Shown piece after piece: positions 9,630-18,221 of a DNA stretch of 64,000 bases (position 1 is the stretch's first letter; each line of letters starts with the position of its first letter). Source of the stretch: Tenacibaculum agarivorans (GTDB lineage: Bacteria > Bacteroidota > Bacteroidia > Flavobacteriales > Flavobacteriaceae); the NCBI RefSeq assembly GCF_001936575.1, contig NZ_MSMP01000003.1, forward strand, positions 62,001-126,000. Reading direction: 5' to 3'. The translations under genes and the position numbers were made by a program. The notes beneath the pieces are model-generated. The model saw only the letters and a list, made by a program, of their open reading frames with translations, was not told where the DNA came from and ran no database searches.

Positions 9630-10115
9630 ATGAAAAAAATTTTTTTAGTCGTTGCTGTGTTTTTTTTAGGATTAACTGTAAAGGGACAAGAAGGTAGTTT
9701 TTCTGCAGGAGCTAATTTAGGTTTACCAATTGGAGATGCTAGTAATGTATATTCTTTTGTTCTTGGAGCTGAAATTAACTACTTATTTGAAATATCAGAT
9801 GGGTTTAAAGTAGGACCTTCTGTAAGTTTTATTAATTTTTTTAGTAAAAGTGTTGAAGGTATCGAAATACCAAATGCAAATTTCTTACCTATAGCAGCTG
9901 CAGGGAGATTTAGTATTTCAGAAGAATTCACTTTAGGAGCTGATTTAGGCTATGGAATCGGCTTAAATACAGGAAATAATGGAGGCTTTTATTACAGACC
10001 TTTGATTGGATATAATATTGCAGAAAAAATGATGCTACAAGCTAGTTATTCTGGATTTAGTGCAAACGGAGGATCTATTTCTAATATCGGTTTAGGAGTA
10101 ATGTTTGCATTATAA
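9630..10115 (+). CDS. Small outer-membrane beta-barrel protein, paralogue 1
   Basis: A 161-residue secreted protein with a Sec signal peptide (MKKIFLVVAVFFLGLTVKGQ, cleavage after about residue 19). The mature part is alternating hydrophobic beta strands ending in ...SNIGLGVMFAL, a typical barrel C-terminus of the OmpX/porin-like eight-strand type. It is closely related to the next gene: NLGLPIGDAS, the GADLGY strand and the GGFYYRP loop are shared. A strong terminator follows. Function is unknown; it may be a small porin or adhesion barrel. Confidence 0.8.
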   Translation: MKKIFLVVAVFFLGLTVKGQEGSFSAGANLGLPIGDASNVYSFVLGAEINYLFEISDGFKVGPSVSFINFFSKSVEGIEIPNANFLPIAAAGRFSISEEFTLGADLGYGIGLNTGNNGGFYYRPLIGYNIAEKMMLQASYSGFSANGGSISNIGLGVMFAL

Positions 10116-10141
10116 AGGAGATTTAATTTTTTAAATAAAAC

Positions 10142-10167
10142 AAAGGAGCGTGTAAGCTCCTTTTTTA
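10142..10167 (+). terminator. Intrinsic terminator after barrel paralogue 1
   Basis: Perfect 8-base stem AAAGGAGC / GCTCCTTT with a 6-base loop, followed directly by a run of T. Confidence 0.85.
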
Positions 10168-10286
10168 TTTAATAGCTTTTGAAGATAAGATATTTACCTA
10201 CTAAAAATAGCTTTGAAACTGGTGTTTTCATAAACTTAGGTATAAGCAATAGTTCAATATTTTCTTTTTTTATTGAGAAATAAGTT

Positions 10287-10294
10287 TACTTTTG
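10287..10294 (+). promoter_or_regulatory. -7 box for barrel paralogue 2
   Basis: TACTTTTG matches TAnnTTTG and lies 39 bases before the ATG at 10334. It covers the upstream TTG codon at 10292, which is in frame but therefore lies in the promoter and is not a start. Confidence 0.6.
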
Positions 10295-10333
10295 TCAAAC
10301 AAACATTTAATTTATATTAAAAATTTAAAAATT

Positions 10334-10828
10334 ATGAAAAAATTACTTTTAACTATTGCTGTGATTGCTTTAGGATTTACTGCAAACGCACAGAAAGCTG
10401 GTTTTAACGTTGGAGCTAACTTAGGATTACCTATTGGAGATGCTAGTGATTTATCGTCTTTTGTTTTAGGTGTAGAAGCTAATTATTTATTTGAAGCTTC
10501 TGAGGAATTTTTAGTAGGACCTTCTTTAAGTTTTGTAAACTACTTTGGTAAAGATGTTGAAATATTAGGAGTATCAGTTAGTTCAGATGCTAATTTCTTA
10601 CCTATTGCCGCAGCTGCACGTTACATGCTTTCAGAAGAGTTTTCATTAGGTGCTGACTTAGGTTATGCAATTGGTTTAAACACTGGTAATGAAGGAGGTT
10701 TTTATTACAGACCAATGGTAGGATATAACATCTCTGAAAAAGTTATGTTACAAGCTACTTACTCTGGTGTTAGTGCTGATGGAGGATCTCTTTCTAACAT
10801 TGGTTTAGGAGTTATGTTTGGATTATAA
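10334..10828 (+). CDS. Small outer-membrane beta-barrel protein, paralogue 2
   Basis: A 164-residue secreted barrel protein. I choose the ATG at 10334 because it begins a clean signal peptide (MKKLLLTIAVIALGFTANAQ) and the in-frame TTG 42 bases upstream overlaps the -7 promoter box. The mature protein is nearly co-linear with paralogue 1, sharing NLGLPIGDAS, the LGADLGY strand, a GGFYYRP loop and a SNIGLGVMFGL end. The terminator after it resembles the one after paralogue 1, so the duplicated unit seems to include promoter, gene and terminator. Role unknown. Confidence 0.82.
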   Translation: MKKLLLTIAVIALGFTANAQKAGFNVGANLGLPIGDASDLSSFVLGVEANYLFEASEEFLVGPSLSFVNYFGKDVEILGVSVSSDANFLPIAAAARYMLSEEFSLGADLGYAIGLNTGNEGGFYYRPMVGYNISEKVMLQATYSGVSADGGSLSNIGLGVMFGL

Positions 10829-10850
10829 TTCAAAAAAACATATTTAATTT

Positions 10851-10877
10851 AAAGGGGAGCATATGCTCCCTTTTTTT
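10851..10877 (+). terminator. Intrinsic terminator after barrel paralogue 2
   Basis: Stem GGGAGC / GCTCCC (10855-10860 with 10865-10870), extended by AAA/TTT across one bulged G, and a seven-T tail. Similar in sequence to the terminator after paralogue 1. Confidence 0.8.
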
Positions 10878-10899
10878 ATATTCGCATAAAATCAATCAA

Positions 10900-11403
10900 A
10901 TGAAAAAAATTATATCTATAATCACATTATTACTCTGTCTTCATAGTTTTTCTCAAGAAAATGAGCTAAATGTTGGCGTAAATGGAGGTGTAACAGTAGG
11001 TAACTTGGAAGCTGTGTCTTCAATAGCTTTTGGGGTAGAAGGTAATTATTTATTTGATATTTTTGATGGTATAAGTGTTGGTCCATCTTTAAACTTTTTG
11101 TACTTTGTAAGTAAAGAAAATACAGTTGACTCTAATATATATATACCTATTGGAGGAGCTGTTCGTTTTAATTCTTTTGAAGAGCAATTTTATGTAGGAT
11201 TAGATCTAGGTTATGCAATTGGTATTTCCCCAGAAGGTGATGATGGAGGCGTGTTTTTTAAACCATTGTTAGGATATGAAGTTACAGATGCTTTTAAAAT
11301 CAATTTATTTTATTCCGCTGTTAAAAAAAATTCACCTACATATAGTTATGTTGGACTAGGTGTTACTTATGATGTATTTAGTAATAGATATAATAATTTT
11401 TAA
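10900..11403 (+). CDS. Small outer-membrane beta-barrel protein, paralogue 3
   Basis: A 167-residue protein with a signal peptide (MKKIISIITLLLCLHSFSQ) and the same barrel plan as paralogues 1 and 2 but more diverged: VGVNGGVTVGN, FGVEGNYLFD, VGLDLGYAIGI and YVGLGVTYDV mark the shared strands. It has a short extra tail after the usual terminal strand. The stop is 2 bases before aroQ, so the two are probably co-transcribed although functionally unrelated. Function unknown. Confidence 0.75.
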   Translation: MKKIISIITLLLCLHSFSQENELNVGVNGGVTVGNLEAVSSIAFGVEGNYLFDIFDGISVGPSLNFLYFVSKENTVDSNIYIPIGGAVRFNSFEEQFYVGLDLGYAIGISPEGDDGGVFFKPLLGYEVTDAFKINLFYSAVKKNSPTYSYVGLGVTYDVFSNRYNNF

Positions 11404-11405
11404 TA

Positions 11406-11822
11406 ATGAAGTTAATTATAATCAACGGACCTAATTTAAATCTTTTAGGTAAAAGAGAACCAGAAATTTACGGAAGTGCTTCTTTTGAAGATTTTTATAT
11501 GTCCTTAAAAAAAGAATATTCTCAAATTGAATTGCTGTATTTTCAATCTAATATAGAAGGAGAAATTATTAATAAGTTACATGAAGTTGGTTTTGACTTT
11601 GATGGAATTGTATTAAATGCAGCTGCATATACACATACATCAGTAGGTATTGGAGATGCTGTAAAAGCAATTTCAACACCTGTAGTTGAAGTTCATATTT
11701 CAAATGTACATGCTAGAGAAGAGTTTAGACATAAAAGTTATATTGCAAAAAATGCTAAAGGAGTAATTTCGGGGTTTGGTTTAGGTAGCTATAAACTAGC
11801 GTTAGAAAGTTTTCTTACTTAA
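11406..11822 (+). CDS. aroQ: Type II 3-dehydroquinate dehydratase
   Basis: Converts 3-dehydroquinate to 3-dehydroshikimate, step 3 of the shikimate pathway, in the cytoplasm. At 138 residues it is the usual length of the dodecameric type II enzyme. Signature and active-site residues are visible: NGPNLNLLGKREPEIYG with R17 and catalytic Tyr22, N71 in the NAAAYTHTS loop, H97 in EVHISN, and R108. It is flanked by two barrel paralogues within 2 and 9 bases, an odd setting for a housekeeping gene. Confidence 0.95.
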   Translation: MKLIIINGPNLNLLGKREPEIYGSASFEDFYMSLKKEYSQIELLYFQSNIEGEIINKLHEVGFDFDGIVLNAAAYTHTSVGIGDAVKAISTPVVEVHISNVHAREEFRHKSYIAKNAKGVISGFGLGSYKLALESFLT

Positions 11823-11831
11823 CTATATAAA

Positions 11832-12311
11832 ATGAAATTCATGAGAAAATTACAATTAAGTTTTTTGCTGTTAATTGTTGCTGCATTTACTTTAAATGCT
11901 CAACGAAAAGGGAATCTTTATTTAGGTTTTAATATTGCTACTACTCTTGAGGATTCTTTTGCTGATTCATCCTATTTATTAGCTGCAGAAGTCAATTATT
12001 TATTTAATGTATCTGAAGAGTTTAAAATTGGACCAGGAGTATCTTTAGTTAATTATTTTAGAAGCCCTACTGATTTTGCTCAATTATTTATAGTTCCCAA
12101 ATTAGATGTGTTTGAAAAAATTGCGGTTGGTTTAGATGTTGGTTACGCCATTGGAATTAGAGAAAATAATAGAAATGGATTTTTTTTAAGACCATCTATT
12201 GGTTATAATGTAGATGACAAAACACTATTAAAACTTTACTATTCGAATATTTCTAACGGTGGTTCATCTATTTCCAATATAGGAGTAGCAGGGATTTTTC
12301 AACTATGGTAA
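11832..12311 (+). CDS. Small outer-membrane beta-barrel protein, paralogue 4
   Basis: A 159-residue protein with a signal peptide ending near LNAQ and the family plan: YLGFNIATTLEDS, AAEVNYLFNVSEEFKIGPG, VGLDVGYAIGI, GFFLRPSIGYN and a SNIGVAGIFQLW end. A second ATG (MRKL, 11841) is an equally good start. It is shorter in the loop between strands 4 and 5 than paralogues 1 and 2. It probably shares a transcript with aroQ. It converges on the next gene with an 11-base gap and no obvious terminator. Confidence 0.75.
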   Translation: MKFMRKLQLSFLLLIVAAFTLNAQRKGNLYLGFNIATTLEDSFADSSYLLAAEVNYLFNVSEEFKIGPGVSLVNYFRSPTDFAQLFIVPKLDVFEKIAVGLDVGYAIGIRENNRNGFFLRPSIGYNVDDKTLLKLYYSNISNGGSSISNIGVAGIFQLW

Positions 12312-12322
12312 GTTATATGCAC

Positions 12323-13498
12323 CTATTTAATATACCATTTAATTAAATACAGATATCTTATACTTATTAGTAATAAAATTGGATAGAAAGGATACGTGAA
12401 TTTTTGTATTCCAATTAAAGAAATTACAGGTATTACTATGAGAAATAGTAACAATACAATCAGGTAATATTTTACCCAATTGTTAAAGCTACTTTTTAGC
12501 ATAACGAAAGCAATAACTAAATTTGGAGCCAACGCCCATAAAAAATTGAAATTATTTGGAGCTGTGGAATGATTTGTAAAAAACCATAAAAATACAATTA
12601 ATACACCTAATAGTCCGGAAATAAAAAAGATTGAAAAATCTAAAGCTTTAGTTCTTTTGTTTCGCTTAATATCGAAAAAAGTTATTAAACAAGTTAATAC
12701 GAGTAATAAAGAGAATATCAAAAACGGACTGAGAACATCACTTTTAGGTAGTTTGGGTTCAAATTTTAATAATTCATTGGTTTTTGAAATCAATGGTAGT
12801 TCTTTACCTTCTTTATTTATTTTCGATGAAGAAAAAATGGTGTATAAATACTCTGGTAAATACATATATTCTTCAATACTAGAAATTTTATCCAATCTAC
12901 TTCCTAAAGCAAGATTAATTCCAAAACTCCCCCAAGTGTTAGGATGTATTTTTTCATTCATTAATGTTCTTAACGATTTAGGAGTTTTTAATATGCTATC
13001 ATTGAAAATTATTTTATTTTTTAATACTTCTTTTTTGATAATATCTTTTGGTCTTGTAGCACAGTTATCAAAAAAGGGATCGTAGAAATAGCTTGCATTT
13101 TTAGGTTGTGCATTAATCTCTAGAAACATGAAAAACGCATTTCTTTCATCTACGGTTAAATTTAAAACTTGTTCCTTAACCCAACGCTCGTCTTGATTTG
13201 CGCTCTTTAAAGAATAATGAAAAGGATATCTAGCTAATTTATATTTCATGAATCCTTTTACAAAATTCACATAAAAATTAGGATCATTAAAATCAAAGAT
13301 TCCATAATTATAGAGTAAGTCTAAGTTTAAAACGGGATCTTTTATTCGTATGGCTGTGTGCCCAAATTTTTCATATAAATTGTCTCCTGGGCCTGAAGTA
13401 ATAATACTAATTTGAGAAAAATTAGATAGTTTTACATTTTGAGAAAAACCAAAAAATAGAGATGTTATGAAAACTATAAAAGATAACTTTTTAATCAT
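12323..13498 (-). CDS. DUF4105 / Lnb-type membrane protein
   Basis: A 391-residue protein with an N-terminal signal peptide, a periplasmic domain (residues ~20-240) and about five hydrophobic helices in the last ~140 residues. The periplasmic part has the family's conserved residues: His47 in GDNLYEKFGHTAIRI and Cys146 in FFDNCATRP, arranged like a Cys/His catalytic pair. As I recall, members of this DUF4105 family in Bacteroides act as the lipoprotein N-acyltransferase Lnb, replacing the missing Lnt; applying that here is inference. The gene is 3 bases downstream of the PorV/PorQ-like gene. Confidence 0.75.
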   Translation of the reverse strand: MIKKLSFIVFITSLFFGFSQNVKLSNFSQISIITSGPGDNLYEKFGHTAIRIKDPVLNLDLLYNYGIFDFNDPNFYVNFVKGFMKYKLARYPFHYSLKSANQDERWVKEQVLNLTVDERNAFFMFLEINAQPKNASYFYDPFFDNCATRPKDIIKKEVLKNKIIFNDSILKTPKSLRTLMNEKIHPNTWGSFGINLALGSRLDKISSIEEYMYLPEYLYTIFSSSKINKEGKELPLISKTNELLKFEPKLPKSDVLSPFLIFSLLLVLTCLITFFDIKRNKRTKALDFSIFFISGLLGVLIVFLWFFTNHSTAPNNFNFLWALAPNLVIAFVMLKSSFNNWVKYYLIVLLLFLIVIPVISLIGIQKFTYPFYPILLLISIRYLYLIKWYIK

Positions 13499-13501
13499 GA
13501 T

Positions 13502-14566
13502 TTATCGGTAAAAACTATAATCAAATTTTATTGAAAAAATATTAGAAAATAAGGCATTTCCAACACTTCCTATATTAGTTAATGCATAATCTATTTGAAT
13601 TCCTTTAAATGTAAACCCTAGTCCGAAGTTTGGTTGTACTGAAAGAGAATTATCTCCATTAAATTCTATTGTATTTTGAAAATTTCCTGCACCTAGTCGT
13701 AGAAAAACAAATTGTTTGTAATCTAACTGAAACCCAAAAGCAGGATCTATACTTACAAAAGAAGAGGATATAATATCATTAGTTTCAGCAAATCTCATGT
13801 TTAAATCAATTTCAGAGAGTAAGTTAAAGTTACTACCTAATTTAAAGCTTCTAGCGACACCTAATTGCAATTTAGGTTTAGTAATTTCAGTTGTTTCAGG
13901 CAATTCTTGATTTTGGCCTGGAACAGCTTTTCTTATTTTCTCAAATTCAGTTTCGTTTATAGCCCAAGTATTAAAAGTAGTAGTAATATCTCTTGCCATG
14001 GCACCAAATCTCCAACCATTTTTTTGGTATTGAATACCTAGGTCAAAACCAAAGCCCCAAGAGGTTGCGAAATCACCAATAATCCTACGAATAATTTTAG
14101 CATTTCCGCCAATTGAAAGCCCTTCAGCAGGAAGCTTTCTGGCATAACTTACTGTAAAGGCATAATCAGCAGCTGAGAATAAGTTAATTCTATTAAAATC
14201 AATATTTCCATCCCCATCAATAAGTTCTGTAGTATTTAATATATCATCTACTCCAAATCTAATAATGGATAAACCTACAGCACTGTCATCATCTATAGGC
14301 ATGGCAAAACCTCCATAGTTATAGGTAGCTATACCAGCAAAATAAGAAGCATGCATTAAAGTACCTTGATAATCTTTAACAGCTACCAAACCAGCAGGGT
14401 TCCAGTATGAAGCATTTACATCATTAGAAGTTGCTACTACAGATTTACTCATTCCAAGAGCAGCAGCATCTACACCAATATTTAAAAATTCATTGGAAAA
14501 ATTTCTAAACTGAGCTTGTACAAAGACCGTAAAGAAAAGAAACAGGTAAAAGAATTTAGTTTTCAA
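13502..14566 (-). CDS. PorV/PorQ family outer-membrane protein
   Basis: A 354-residue outer-membrane barrel with a signal peptide (...LFFTVFVQAQ). The start of the mature part, FLNIGVDAAALGMSKSVVA...ASYWNPAGL, is the hallmark of the PorV/PorQ family of FadL-like barrels, several of which work in type IX secretion. The start codon is TTG: an in-frame stop lies four codons upstream and no ATG fits before the signal peptide. It is unclear whether this is a secretion component or one of the extra PorV-like proteins common in flavobacteria. It probably forms an operon with the downstream Lnb-like gene. Confidence 0.8.
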   Translation of the reverse strand: MKTKFFYLFLFFTVFVQAQFRNFSNEFLNIGVDAAALGMSKSVVATSNDVNASYWNPAGLVAVKDYQGTLMHASYFAGIATYNYGGFAMPIDDDSAVGLSIIRFGVDDILNTTELIDGDGNIDFNRINLFSAADYAFTVSYARKLPAEGLSIGGNAKIIRRIIGDFATSWGFGFDLGIQYQKNGWRFGAMARDITTTFNTWAINETEFEKIRKAVPGQNQELPETTEITKPKLQLGVARSFKLGSNFNLLSEIDLNMRFAETNDIISSSFVSIDPAFGFQLDYKQFVFLRLGAGNFQNTIEFNGDNSLSVQPNFGLGFTFKGIQIDYALTNIGSVGNALFSNIFSIKFDYSFYR

Positions 14567-14638
14567 ATTTTTACTTTAATATGAACAAATATCCTAATTC
14601 CTTAGTAAATAACACTAGTTTTTTATAGTTATTGTTTG

Positions 14639-15616
14639 TTAAGAATAGATATTGAGTTTATTTTGAATAAAATCAACTAATTGTTTTTCCATCCAGTACG
14701 ATTGATCATTAAATGAAGCTACAAAACCTACATGACCTCCATATTTTGGGGTAGCGAGATAAAAATTATCTGAGTTTTCAGCAATTTCGTATGGATAACA
14801 AGCTATCGATAAAAAGGAATCATCTTTAGCATTTATGAGTAATGTTTTATGCTTTATTTTAGATAAATAGGGCTTACTACTCGCTTTATTCCAATAATCT
14901 TCAGGGCTATCAAAGCCAAATACAGGAGCTGTATAGAGTTCTTCAAAATCTTTAAAACTCGATGCTTTTGCTATTAATTTTTTATCAGGATTATATTCAG
15001 GAAACTTTTCAGATTTGGCAATGACTTTAGTTTTTAATGTCCTAAGAAATTCTTGCATATAAATTTTATTCTTCAATTTGTTTAGTTCTTCTTGAGCACT
15101 TACCAAATCTATTGGAACGGAAACAGCAATACCTCCTTTGATAACTTCTGGAATTTTATTTTCATATTCTCCTAAATATTTAAGGATCATATTTCCTCCT
15201 AAACTAAAACCAGCTAAAATGATATTTTTATAATTATAATTTTCAATTAAATATTTAATTATAAAATCTACATCATCAGTTTTACCTGCATGATAGGTCT
15301 GTAAAATATTATTGTCTTCACCACTACAACCTCTTAAGTTTACACAAACAACATCATATCCTAATTTCTGTAAATATTGAGAAGTGGAGCGCATATAACT
15401 AGAGTGAGAATTTCCTTCTAAACCATGAATCAACATTACCAAAGAGAATGAATCAGAAGTAAGGAAGTCCAAATCAATAAAATCATGATCCCAAGTATCT
15501 ATTCTTACCCGATGATAAGAGGGGGTATATTTTGAGCTAAAGAATTTATAGATTGTGTTAATGTGAGGGTTTTTAAACGGAAAAGAAGTTTCAAGTTGGC
15601 TTTTAAGTAATGGCAT
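14639..15616 (-). CDS. YheT-family alpha/beta hydrolase
   Basis: A 325-residue cytoplasmic hydrolase without signal peptide. It has the oxyanion loop LIHGLEGNSHSSYMR, the family motif NLRGCSG, the nucleophile elbow GFSLGGNMILKYLGE (catalytic Ser), an Asp in INAKDDSFL and a His in YGGHVGF. These match the YheT/UPF0017 group, which includes esterases acting on lipid or acyl substrates; the natural substrate is unknown. It is transcribed alone, divergent from pssA. Confidence 0.88.
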   Translation of the reverse strand: MPLLKSQLETSFPFKNPHINTIYKFFSSKYTPSYHRVRIDTWDHDFIDLDFLTSDSFSLVMLIHGLEGNSHSSYMRSTSQYLQKLGYDVVCVNLRGCSGEDNNILQTYHAGKTDDVDFIIKYLIENYNYKNIILAGFSLGGNMILKYLGEYENKIPEVIKGGIAVSVPIDLVSAQEELNKLKNKIYMQEFLRTLKTKVIAKSEKFPEYNPDKKLIAKASSFKDFEELYTAPVFGFDSPEDYWNKASSKPYLSKIKHKTLLINAKDDSFLSIACYPYEIAENSDNFYLATPKYGGHVGFVASFNDQSYWMEKQLVDFIQNKLNIYS

Positions 15617-15688
15617 TCTAAAACAATTTATTAAAAATAATTAAAAAATCTATCAATTTCATATTTTCGTAAAAATGTTGAAAAAATT

Positions 15689-16456
15689 ATGAATATCAAA
15701 AAACACATCCCAAATATTATCACTTTAGGAAACTTATTGTGCGGTACAATTGCAATTATTCTGGCTGTTAGAGGCCTTTTTTATGCTACAGCCATTTTTG
15801 TAGGTATTGGTATTATACTTGATTTTTTAGATGGTTTTGTAGCCAGATTATTAAATGTACAAGGAGAACTAGGAAAACAATTAGATAGTTTAGCAGATTT
15901 AGTGACCAGTGGTGTAGTACCTGGAATTGTAATGCTACAATTTATGGTACACAGTTCATACTATAGAGAATTTGGTTTTTCTTCTTGGGATGCCGCTTTA
16001 GATATAGGTTTAAGTCTTGATAATTTATTTTCTATTGAATTGATTGGCTTATTACTCACTCTTTTTGCAGGATACAGATTAGCAAAATTTAATATAGACA
16101 CAAGACAAACGGATAGCTTTATTGGTTTACCAACACCAGCGATGAATCTATTTGTAGTCTCATTGCCTATGATAGCAGGTTATAGTAAAAATCAAGTAGT
16201 TTTAAATTGTATTCACAATGAAATATTTTTGGTTACTGTTACTATTGTATTATCAATTTTGATGGTTTCTGAGCTTCCTTTATTTTCATTAAAATTTAAA
16301 AACTATTCATTGAAAGATAATGCACTAAAATATTTATTTTTAATAGCATCTATAGTTTTACTTATCCTTCTAAAATTCTTGGCTATACCAATTATAATTA
16401 TCATTTATATTCTATTTTCAATACTGAATAACATATTTATGAAAAAAGCTTCCTAG
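15689..16456 (+). CDS. pssA: CDP-diacylglycerol-serine O-phosphatidyltransferase
   Basis: Inner-membrane enzyme making phosphatidylserine, the precursor of phosphatidylethanolamine. The CDP-alcohol phosphotransferase signature DG-x2-AR-x8-G-x3-D-x3-D is complete within residues ~47-72. About seven hydrophobic helices span the 255 residues. Start at the ATG of MNIKKHIPNIITLGNLLCG, a conserved family N-terminus. An imperfect -7 box (TATTTTCG) lies about 25 bases before the start. A terminator hairpin overlaps the end of the gene. Confidence 0.93.
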   Translation: MNIKKHIPNIITLGNLLCGTIAIILAVRGLFYATAIFVGIGIILDFLDGFVARLLNVQGELGKQLDSLADLVTSGVVPGIVMLQFMVHSSYYREFGFSSWDAALDIGLSLDNLFSIELIGLLLTLFAGYRLAKFNIDTRQTDSFIGLPTPAMNLFVVSLPMIAGYSKNQVVLNCIHNEIFLVTVTIVLSILMVSELPLFSLKFKNYSLKDNALKYLFLIASIVLLILLKFLAIPIIIIIYILFSILNNIFMKKAS

Positions 16457-16469
16457 TGGAGCTTTTTTT
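16442..16469 (+). terminator. Terminator overlapping the pssA stop codon
   Basis: AAAAAAGCT-T-CC / GG-AGCTTTTTTT forms a stem with one bulged T and a four-base loop TAGT that contains the TAG stop (16454-16456). The final codons of pssA thus double as the terminator's 5' arm. Confidence 0.65.
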
Positions 16470-16570
16470 ATTATGTTCAACTTAAAAGGTATTAACAATA
16501 ATGCTAAAATAATTATCAAAGTGTTGGATAGCAAAAGTTAGAGTAAGTGTGAATACACAGGAAATTAAGG

Positions 16571-17083
16571 TTAGTTGAATAATTTTGGTTTATGAATCAA
16601 TACTGTAATTATACTAAAGGCAGGGGTAATAATTAGTGTAGCAACTAAAAATGCTAAAGGAATATCAACGGCACTGATAAGATTTATTAAAGCTTTTTCA
16701 TTTTTAAAAAAAGGACGCGTTAAAAATCCGTTTGCATCATATTTTGTTAACAGAATAAAAAAAGTGACAACAATAAAGAGAAGAGTGACAGAGAATACTT
16801 TGAACTTTAGTGCTTTTTTATATAGTTTCCATTCTAAAAGATCTATAGATTGATAAAGTGTTCCATTAAAAACAAGTATAATTGAAAGAAAGCCATAAAT
16901 ATCCGAATATCTAGCTAGTACATGTCTAAAAAGAATTTTTCTATCAATAGTATTTTGTTCGGTAATACCTTGTTCAAAAATATTTCCAGTGGCATTATGA
17001 AAAAAGGCTAAACAAGATGATAATATAGCGAGTATAAAGAAAATATGATAAATTTTAAAACGGCTACGTTTGCGTATACGCAT
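16571..17083 (-). CDS. Membrane protein of unknown function
   Basis: A 170-residue protein I do not recognise. It begins with a very basic stretch (MRIRKRSRFK) and has four hydrophobic segments near residues 11-28, 57-76, 92-112 and 134-163, so it is integral to the inner membrane with a likely cytoplasmic N-terminus. No catalytic motif is visible. The start abuts the lptB stop, so it should be the last gene of the kdsD-tatC-lptB operon. Coding is supported by length, clean hydrophobic pattern and operon position. Confidence 0.65.
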   Translation of the reverse strand: MRIRKRSRFKIYHIFFILAILSSCLAFFHNATGNIFEQGITEQNTIDRKILFRHVLARYSDIYGFLSIILVFNGTLYQSIDLLEWKLYKKALKFKVFSVTLLFIVVTFFILLTKYDANGFLTRPFFKNEKALINLISAVDIPLAFLVATLIITPAFSIITVLIHKPKLFN

Positions 17084-17818
17084 TTAGAACTTTTTCTTTT
17101 TCAACTCAAAATCTTTTCCTAAATATACTTTTCTAACAGTTTCATCGGCTGCTAATTCCTCGGGAGTTCCTTCTTTTAAAATACTTCCATTATACATTAA
17201 GTATGTTCTGTCAGTAATAGCTAAAGTTTCCTGTACGTTATGATCGGTAATTAAGATACCTATATTTTTATTTTTTAAGTGAGCTACAATACTTTGAATA
17301 TCTTCAACAGCAATAGGATCTACTCCTGCAAAAGGTTCATCTAGTAAAATAAATTTAGGATCTGAAGCTAGACATCTAGCTATTTCTGTTCTTCTTCGTT
17401 CTCCACCAGAAAGTAAATCACCTCTATTTTTTCGAACGTGTCCTAAACTGAATTCTTCTATTAGTTCTTCTAACCTGTCTTTTCTTTCTTGCTTTGTTCT
17501 ATCTGTAAATTCCAAAACAGATAAAATGTTATCTTCTACAGAAAGTTTTCTAAATACAGAGGCTTCCTGAGCTAAATATCCGATACCTTTTTGAGCTCTC
17601 TTATACATAGCATCTTCGGTAATTTCTTCAGTATCTAAAAAGATTTGTCCGAGATTAGGTTTAACCATTCCAACAATCATGTAGAATGACGTGGTTTTAC
17701 CAGCCCCATTAGGACCAAGCAAACCAATAATTTCACCTTGTTCTACTTGTAAAGAAATACCTTTCACCACTTTACGGCTACCATATATCTTTTGTATGTT
17801 ATCAGCTTTTAATATCAT
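17084..17818 (-). CDS. lptB: LPS export ABC transporter ATP-binding protein LptB
   Basis: Cytoplasmic ATPase that powers LptFG in pulling LPS out of the inner membrane. The 244-residue protein has Walker [13 protein letters not shown], signature [13 protein letters not shown], Walker [14 protein letters not shown] and the switch His in [11 protein letters not shown]. The sequence GGERRRxEIAR and [10 protein letters not shown] are diagnostic for LptB over other ABC ATPases. It lies in the same operon as kdsD, which supplies a Kdo precursor, so the operon links LPS synthesis and export. Confidence 0.95.
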   Translation of the reverse strand: MILKADNIQKIYGSRKVVKGISLQVEQGEIIGLLGPNGAGKTTSFYMIVGMVKPNLGQIFLDTEEITEDAMYKRAQKGIGYLAQEASVFRKLSVEDNILSVLEFTDRTKQERKDRLEELIEEFSLGHVRKNRGDLLSGGERRRTEIARCLASDPKFILLDEPFAGVDPIAVEDIQSIVAHLKNKNIGILITDHNVQETLAITDRTYLMYNGSILKEGTPEELAADETVRKVYLGKDFELKKKKF

Positions 17819-17873
17819 AAATTAGTTACTATTTGTATTGTAAATAGTTTTAAATTAATTGTTAAGATATATA

Positions 17874-18221
17874 TTATTCAGAAGACTCTAATGCTTCCCA
17901 AAACTCAACAGCACGACGTAAATGAGGTATCACTATTGTTCCACCTACTAAAGTAGCTATAGACATTGTTTCCATCATTTCTTCTTTAGTAACCCCGTTT
18001 TTATATGCTGTTTCTAAATGGTAAGCAATACAATCATCACATCTTAAAACAGCAGAAGCAACTAAACCTAGTAATTCTTTTGTTTTTACAGATAAGTGCC
18101 CCTCAGCATATGCATTGGTATCTAAATTAAAAATTCTTTTGATAACCTTATTATCTGCACTTAAAATTTTTTCGTTCATTTTAGAACGATATTCATTAAA
18201 CTCTTGGACTTTTTTCGACAT
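17874..18221 (-). CDS. AhpD-like / carboxymuconolactone decarboxylase family protein
   Basis: A 115-residue all-helical protein with the redox motif RCDDCIAYHLETAYKNG: a CxxC pair with a following His, as in AhpD-type alkylhydroperoxidase activity rather than in true carboxymuconolactone decarboxylases. The C-terminal IATLVGGTIVIPHLRRAVEF is also family-typical. It overlaps the 3' end of tatC by 26 bases and is 55 bases before lptB. A peroxidase or disulfide role is inferred from the CxxC only. Confidence 0.85.
   Translation of the reverse strand: MSKKVQEFNEYRSKMNEKILSADNKVIKRIFNLDTNAYAEGHLSVKTKELLGLVASAVLRCDDCIAYHLETAYKNGVTKEEMMETMSIATLVGGTIVIPHLRRAVEFWEALESSE

Noticed and set aside
10292..10333. 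TTG start extending barrel paralogue 2 by 14 residues
   Set aside because: It overlaps the -7 promoter box and would spoil a clean signal peptide beginning at 10334.
12657..13085. 142-residue plus-strand frame inside the Lnb-like gene
   Set aside because: It is antisense to a well-supported coding region and has no recognisable domain or start signal.
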